Part shown: positions 60,357 through 64,000 of the stretch, in pieces
How positions within the stretch are numbered: position 1 is the stretch's first letter
Layout: each line of letters starts with the position of its first letter
Assembly (NCBI GenBank): GCA_036393295.1
Contig: DASWHF010000045.1
Coordinates: forward strand, 27,550-91,549
DNA: 64,000 bases
Source: DASWHF01 sp036393295
GTDB lineage: Bacteria; Pseudomonadota; Gammaproteobacteria; Acidiferrobacterales; UBA6901
Reading direction: 5' to 3'
Program-made: the position numbers and the translations under genes
The notes under the pieces: generated by a model
What the model was told of the DNA's origin: nothing
What the model saw: only the letters and a program-made list of their open reading frames with translations
Databases searched by the model: none

Positions 60357-61859
60357 TCAGGTCTCCGGCCGCATGTGCGGGAAGAGTATGACATCGCGGA
60401 TGCTGGGCGCGTCGGCGTAAAGCATGACCAGCCGGTCGATGCCGATGCCCTCGCCGGCGGTCGGCGGCATGCCGTGCTCGAGCGCGCGGATGTAGTCGGC
60501 GTCGAAGTGCATGGCCTCCTCGTCGCCGGCCTCCTTCTCGGCCACCTGCCGGCGGAAGCGCTCGGCCTGGTCCTCGGCGTCGTTGAGCTCGGAAAAGCCG
60601 TTGGCGATCTCGCGCCCGCCGACGAAGAATTCGAAACGGTCGGTGACGAACGGATCCTGGTCGTTGCGCCGCGCCAGCGGCGAGACCTCGGTCGGGTAGG
60701 CGGTGATGAAGGTCGGGTCCTTGAGCCGCGACTCGACGGTCTTCTCGAAGATCTCGATCCACAGCTTGCCCAGCCCGTAACCGGGCTTGAGCGGGATCTT
60801 GAGGCGCTCGGCGACGCGCCGCGCGGATTCGAGCGAAGCCAGGTCACCCTCGGCCAGATCCGGATTGAAGTGCAGGATCGATTCCTTCACCGTCATGCGC
60901 GCGAACGGTTTGGCGAAATCGTAGGTCTCGCCCTGGTAGCGAACCTGCGAACCGCCGGTGACCGCCTCGGTCAGGCCGCGCAGCATCTCCTCGGTCAGGT
61001 TCATCAGGTCGCGGTAATCGGCGTAGGCCTCGTAGAACTCGAGCATGGTGAACTCGGGGTTGTGGCGCGTCGACAGCCCCTCGTTGCGGAAATTGCGGTT
61101 GATCTCGTAGACCTTCTCGAAGCCGCCCACCACCAGGCGCTTGAGGTAGAGCTCCGGCGCGATGCGCAGGAACAGCTGGATGTCGAGGGTGTTGTGGTAG
61201 GTGATGAACGGCCGCGCCACCGCGCCGCCCGGGATCGCCTGCATCATCGGCGTCTCGACCTCGAGGAAGCCGCGCGCGTCGAGGAAGCGCCGCAGGGTGG
61301 CGACGATCTCGGCGCGCAGACGGAAGGTCCTGCGCGCCACGTCGTTCATGATCAGGTCGAGATAACGCTGGCGGTAACGCGTCTCCTGGTCCGCCAGGCC
61401 GTGGAATTTCTCCGGCAGCGGCCGCAGCGCCTTGGTCAGCAGACGCAAGGCGTCGACCTTGACCGACAGCTCGCCGGTCTTGGTCTTGAACAGCGCGCCT
61501 TCCGCGCCGAGGATGTCGCCGAGATCCCACTTTTTGAATTCGTCGTAGCCGGCCGCGCCGACGGCCTCGCGCTGCACGTAGAGCTGGATCCGGCCGGACA
61601 TGTCCTGCAGGTGCGCGAAGCTCGCCTTGCCCATCACCCGCCGCGTCATCATACGCCCGGCGACCCGGACCCGCACCGGCTGCGCCTCGAGCGCCACGGC
61701 CTCGCGCTCGCCGTACTCGGCGTGCAGCTCGCCGGCCACCACGTTGCGACGGAAGTCGTTGGGGAAGGCGATGCCCTGCTCGCGCAGCTGCGCCAGCTTG
61801 GCGCGCCGCTGCGCGATCTGGATGTTCTCGTCCTGGCCGTTGTCGTTGTCGTCAGTCAT
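60357..61859 (-). CDS. lysS: Lysyl-tRNA synthetase (class II)
   Basis: LysS charges tRNA-Lys. The 500-residue protein has an N-terminal OB-fold (VRVAGRMMTRRVMGKASFAH) and the class II core: motif 1 FLEVETPMM, motif 2 FRNEGLSTRHNPEFTMLEFY, motif 3 GEGIGIDRLVML. ATG at 61859 gives the start MTDDNDNGQDENIQ; a longer in-frame reading runs into the repeat and is rejected. It is downstream of prfB as in E. coli, but repeats of family C now lie on both sides of it. Confidence 0.96.
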   Translation of the reverse strand: MTDDNDNGQDENIQIAQRRAKLAQLREQGIAFPNDFRRNVVAGELHAEYGEREAVALEAQPVRVRVAGRMMTRRVMGKASFAHLQDMSGRIQLYVQREAVGAAGYDEFKKWDLGDILGAEGALFKTKTGELSVKVDALRLLTKALRPLPEKFHGLADQETRYRQRYLDLIMNDVARRTFRLRAEIVATLRRFLDARGFLEVETPMMQAIPGGAVARPFITYHNTLDIQLFLRIAPELYLKRLVVGGFEKVYEINRNFRNEGLSTRHNPEFTMLEFYEAYADYRDLMNLTEEMLRGLTEAVTGGSQVRYQGETYDFAKPFARMTVKESILHFNPDLAEGDLASLESARRVAERLKIPLKPGYGLGKLWIEIFEKTVESRLKDPTFITAYPTEVSPLARRNDQDPFVTDRFEFFVGGREIANGFSELNDAEDQAERFRRQVAEKEAGDEEAMHFDADYIRALEHGMPPTAGEGIGIDRLVMLYADAPSIRDVILFPHMRPET

Positions 61860-61900
61860 GGGCTCGAAATATGCCGGTGGCGTCGGTGATTGTCGCATTA

Positions 61901-61995
61901 AATACGCCACGGGGGACACGGGGGTCACGGGGGAAATCAATTCGGCACAAAACCACACTTCCCCTCCCCGTGTCCCCCGTGACCCCCGTGGCTAA
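61901..61995. repeat. CACGGGG-type inverted repeat, family C, copy 3
   Basis: Left arm GCCACGGGGGACACGGGG and right arm CCCCGTGACCCCCGTGGCTA, with GGAAATCAATTCGGC in the centre, the reverse complement of the core in copy 2. It separates prfB from lysS (159-bp gap). Confidence 0.75.
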
Positions 61996-62018
61996 TAAAC
62001 GCCCTTCCATTGCACGGC

Positions 62019-63117
62019 CTATAAACCCTGCTTGAGGCTGGCTTCAATGAACCTGTCGAGGTCGCCGTCCAGCACCGCCTGGGTGTTGGCGGTCTCGACC
62101 CCGGTGCGCAGGTCCTTGATGCGCGACTGGTCGAGCACGTAGGAACGGATCTGGCTGCCCCAGCCGATGTCGGCCTTGCTGTCCTCGAGCTTCTGCTGGG
62201 TCTCGCGGCGCTTGCGCATCTCGGCCTCGTAGAGGCGCGCCTTCAGCATGTGCATGGCCGCCGAGCGGTTCTTGTGCTGTGAGCGGTCGCTCTGGCACTG
62301 GACCACGATGCCGGTCGGCTCGTGGGTGATGCGGATCGCCGACTCGGTGCGATTCACGTGCTGGCCGCCGGCGCCGCTCGCCCGGTAGGTGTCGATGCGC
62401 AGATCGGCGGGATTGATATCGATATCGATGTCGTCGTCGACCTCGGGATAGACGAACACCGAGGCGAACGAGGTGTGGCGACGGTTGCCGGAATCGAACG
62501 GCGACTTGCGCACCAGCCGGTGCACGCCGGTTTCGGTGCGCAGCCAGCCGTAGGCATAGGGTCCGGTGAAGTGCAGGGTCGCGCTCTTGATGCCGGCGAC
62601 CTCGCCGTCGCTGCGCTCGACGAGCTCGGTCTTGAAGCCGTGGCGCTCGCCCCAGCGCAGGTACATGCGCTCCAGCATCTCGGCCCAATCCTGGGCCTCG
62701 GTGCCGCCGGAGCCGGCCTGGATGTCCAGGAACGCCGCGGCCGCGTCCATCTCGCCGCCGAACATGCGCTGGAACTCGAGGCCGGCCAGGCGCTGCTCCA
62801 GCCCCCCCAAGTCCTTGACGACCGAGTCGACCAGCGCGGTATCGTCCTCGGCCTCGGCGAGCCTCAGCAGCTCGTCGGCCTCGGCGATGCCGGTGTCGAG
62901 CGTGGCGAAGGTGCCGACCACCTGCTCGAGGCGCGCGCGCTCGCGTCCCAGCTCCTGGGCGCGCTCCGGCTTGTCCCAGACATTGGGCTGCTCGAGCTCG
63001 CGGCTGACCTCGGCCAGGCGTTCGCGCTTGGCGTCGTAGTCAAAGATACCCCCGAAGGGTGGCGGCGCGCTCGCGCAGATCGGCGAGCTTGTGGAACAGT
63101 GGATTCAGTTCTTCCAT
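62019..63117 (-). CDS. prfB: Peptide chain release factor 2, with programmed +1 frameshift
   Basis: RF2 terminates translation at UGA and UAA. Frame 0 runs from ATG at 63117 through 25 codons ending LRGYL, then UGA (63042-63040). A +1 shift on CUU-U enters the main frame at 63041, giving 365 residues. The product has the SPF specificity region inside RKSPFDSGNRR-type sequence and the catalytic GGQ in GAGGQHVNRTES. Reading 63117-63043 joined to 63041-62019 gives the full protein. The shift is autoregulatory: low RF2 favours it. Confidence 0.95.
63040..63055 (-). promoter_or_regulatory. prfB +1 frameshift signal
   Basis: The minus-strand site is a CGGGGG Shine-Dalgarno-like block, UAU, then CUU-UGA-C, the same arrangement as in E. 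coli: internal Shine-Dalgarno 3 nt before the slippery CUU and a UGA with a following C that is slow to be read. Confidence 0.93.
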
Positions 63118-63164
63118 CGTCGGGCCCGGGGGTTCATAGGCTGGAGGTTAGGTCAATACTTTTA

Positions 63165-63193
63165 TATTTAAAAACAATGATATCAGAATACAA
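63165..63193 (-). promoter_or_regulatory. Possible prfB promoter in an AT-rich patch with an inverted repeat
   Basis: TTGTAT (63193-63188), 17-nt spacer, TAAATA (63170-63165), a moderate match. It lies in an AT-rich patch (63150-63215), very unusual for this window, that also has a perfect inverted repeat ATGATAT/ATATCAT (63177-63183 with 63193-63199) overlapping the -35. A repressor could bind there (inference). Confidence 0.35.
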
Positions 63194-63202
63194 TATCATA
63201 AA

Positions 63203-63763
63203 TTACTTTACTTTCACGCCGAGCACCTCCCCGACCACGCGCCGCAAGGGCTCGAGCATTTCCGGGGCCTCGATCTCCATGACCTGTTCCAGCACCCATT
63301 TACTGTCGGTCGCCGCCATGGCGTCGGCGGTCTTTTCGCCCAGCAGGCGCAGGAAGGCATAGCTCGGGCCGGCATCGGTGTAGTCGCACTCGGCATAGTC
63401 GGCGGCGCGCGCGTTGAGCGTGGCGATGAAGGCGTTGACGTGGTCGCCGGGCCCCAGGTAGTCGAGCAGATTCGATTCCGCGGTCCGGGCCAGGTGCACG
63501 CCCAGCGCATTGATCAAGGCGCGGCGGTCGTCCTCGGACAGCTGGCCGTAGACGATGCGGTCGGTGACCTGCAGCAGGAAGGCGACGAACTCGGTGAGCA
63601 CTGCCACGAACTGGCGGTCGCTGCCGAGCGGCCAGTCGTCCTTCTCCATGCGCCGGCAGGTCTCCTGGGCGATCTTCCAGATGGTCACGCCCACCACGCC
63701 GGCGCGCTGCTCGATGGTCTTCGGCCCGCCGGTTCGCCACTTGGTTCGTATGCGCAGTGCCAT
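63203..63763 (-). CDS. Hypothetical protein, mostly alpha-helical
   Basis: I do not recognise this 186-residue protein. It begins MALRIRTKWRTGGPKTIEQR, has no signal peptide and no membrane helix, and is built of amphipathic helices (about 45-95 and 100-180) with acidic character and only two cysteines. Segments such as VLTEFVAFLLQVTDRIVYGQ and SYAFLRLLGEKTADAM suggest a helical bundle. The ATG at 63763 is the first that gives a normal-looking start, with an AGCACC region but no clear Shine-Dalgarno. It lies 85 bp upstream of prfB on the same strand. Confidence 0.6.
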   Translation of the reverse strand: MALRIRTKWRTGGPKTIEQRAGVVGVTIWKIAQETCRRMEKDDWPLGSDRQFVAVLTEFVAFLLQVTDRIVYGQLSEDDRRALINALGVHLARTAESNLLDYLGPGDHVNAFIATLNARAADYAECDYTDAGPSYAFLRLLGEKTADAMAATDSKWVLEQVMEIEAPEMLEPLRRVVGEVLGVKVK

Positions 63764-63914
63764 GGTGCTCTCGAAGCCGGCGCCCGCGACGCCGGCAAAG
63801 CGCCATAGTATAGGCCTTCGCGCGGCTGAGCTGAATCCCGGCCGCCGGCATCGCTCCGCCCGGGGCGGTTTGATACAGTGTCGGCCCGCTTCAATCGCTA
63901 TCGCGGAGATGATC

Positions 63915-64000
63915 ATGTCCGGACTCGATATGGACCTCGCCAGCGGCATCGCCGCCTTCGAGGCCAAGGAATTCGTCAAGGCCGCCCACCTGCTGGAGCC
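63915..64000 (+). CDS. Start of a gene, possibly TPR/Sel1-like (truncated by window end)
   Basis: Only 28 residues are visible: MSGLDMDLASGIAAFEAKEF followed by VKAAHLLEP. The pattern G-x-x-A-F-x-x-K-x-F-x-x-A resembles the first helix of a TPR or Sel1-like repeat. GGAG six nucleotides upstream supports ATG 63915 over an in-frame ATG at 63909. It is divergent from the hypothetical gene at 63203. Nothing more can be said. Confidence 0.5.
   Translation, partial: MSGLDMDLASGIAAFEAKEFVKAAHLLE

Noticed and set aside
61860..61958. Longer N-terminus for lysS
   Set aside because: The extra codons run into the family C repeat and match nothing in the family; ATG at 61859 gives the normal protein.
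62019..62921. prfB read as a 5'-truncated or frameshifted pseudogene
   Set aside because: The interruption is the known programmed +1 frameshift with its CUU-UGA-C and Shine-Dalgarno-like elements; the full product is 365 residues.

Overview
The window is dense, GC-rich (about two thirds by eye) bacterial chromosome with about 65 genes. Gene order matches Gammaproteobacteria very closely: tmk-mltG-pabC...fabF-acpP-fabGDH-plsX-rpmF-yceD, rluC/rne, comEC-exbBD-msbA-lpxK-ycaR-kdsB, and prfB-lysS, miaA-hfq-hflXKC-yjeT-hisZ-purA, rnr-rlmB-rpsF-rpsR-rplI-dnaB-alr-radA. KdsB, LpxK, MsbA and LolCD show an LPS- and lipoprotein-exporting Gram-negative cell. High GC and the CHASE2 kinase cassette would suit a Chromatiales- or Acidiferrobacter-like lineage, but this is a guess; no marker here fixes the genus.

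Region 1 (1-13.9 kb): a long minus-strand operon for fatty acid and phospholipid initiation, folate pABA synthesis, ribosomal protein L32 and dTMP kinase starts at a near-consensus promoter at 9.77 kb. Facing away from it is a two-subunit pyruvate carboxylase (pycA, pycB) followed by the m7GTP pyrophosphatase gene yceF. Region 2 (13.9-20.3 kb): sppA, a Rieske protein, gph and rluC face away from rne, which has a ~370-nt leader. Region 3 (19.9-32.1 kb): a phosphatase, KDO activation (kdsB), lipid A assembly and export (lpxK, msbA, exbBD), DNA uptake (comEC), lipoprotein release (lolCD), a CapA-like lipoprotein and a DUF721/DciA protein. Region 4 (32.2-41.5 kb): yggS, a DMT permease, the succinylase-branch lysine/DAP genes dapC-dapD-dapE, then a Ser/Thr signalling cassette (CHASE2 receptor kinase, PP2C phosphatase, FHA protein). 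Region 5 (41.6-50.3 kb): radA, alr, dnaB, rplI-rpsR-rpsF, rlmB and rnr on the minus strand.

Region 6 (50.3-52.5 kb) is the only clear accessory segment: tRNA-Leu(CAG) is followed by a ~2-kb remnant of an integrated element, bounded by 12-bp direct repeats of the tRNA 3' end. It carries an internally deleted serine recombinase, a lipoprotein gene and a HigBA toxin-antitoxin pair. Region 7 (52.6-64 kb): purA, hisZ, yjeT, hflCKX, hfq, miaA, lysS and prfB, the last with an intact +1 programmed frameshift.

Intergenic spaces hold at least three repeat families. Two are REPIN-like inverted doublets with GTAG-headed hairpins (five copies). The third is a family of inverted arms made of CACGGGG units (three copies, two of which bracket lysS). 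Low-complexity repeats have been captured as the C-terminal codons of kdsB and rlmB. Several genes (yceD, rluC, higB, yggS, hisZ, miaA) have a -10 box 6-9 nt upstream of the ATG, which suggests leaderless or nearly leaderless transcripts. All calls come from reading the sequence; no database search was possible.
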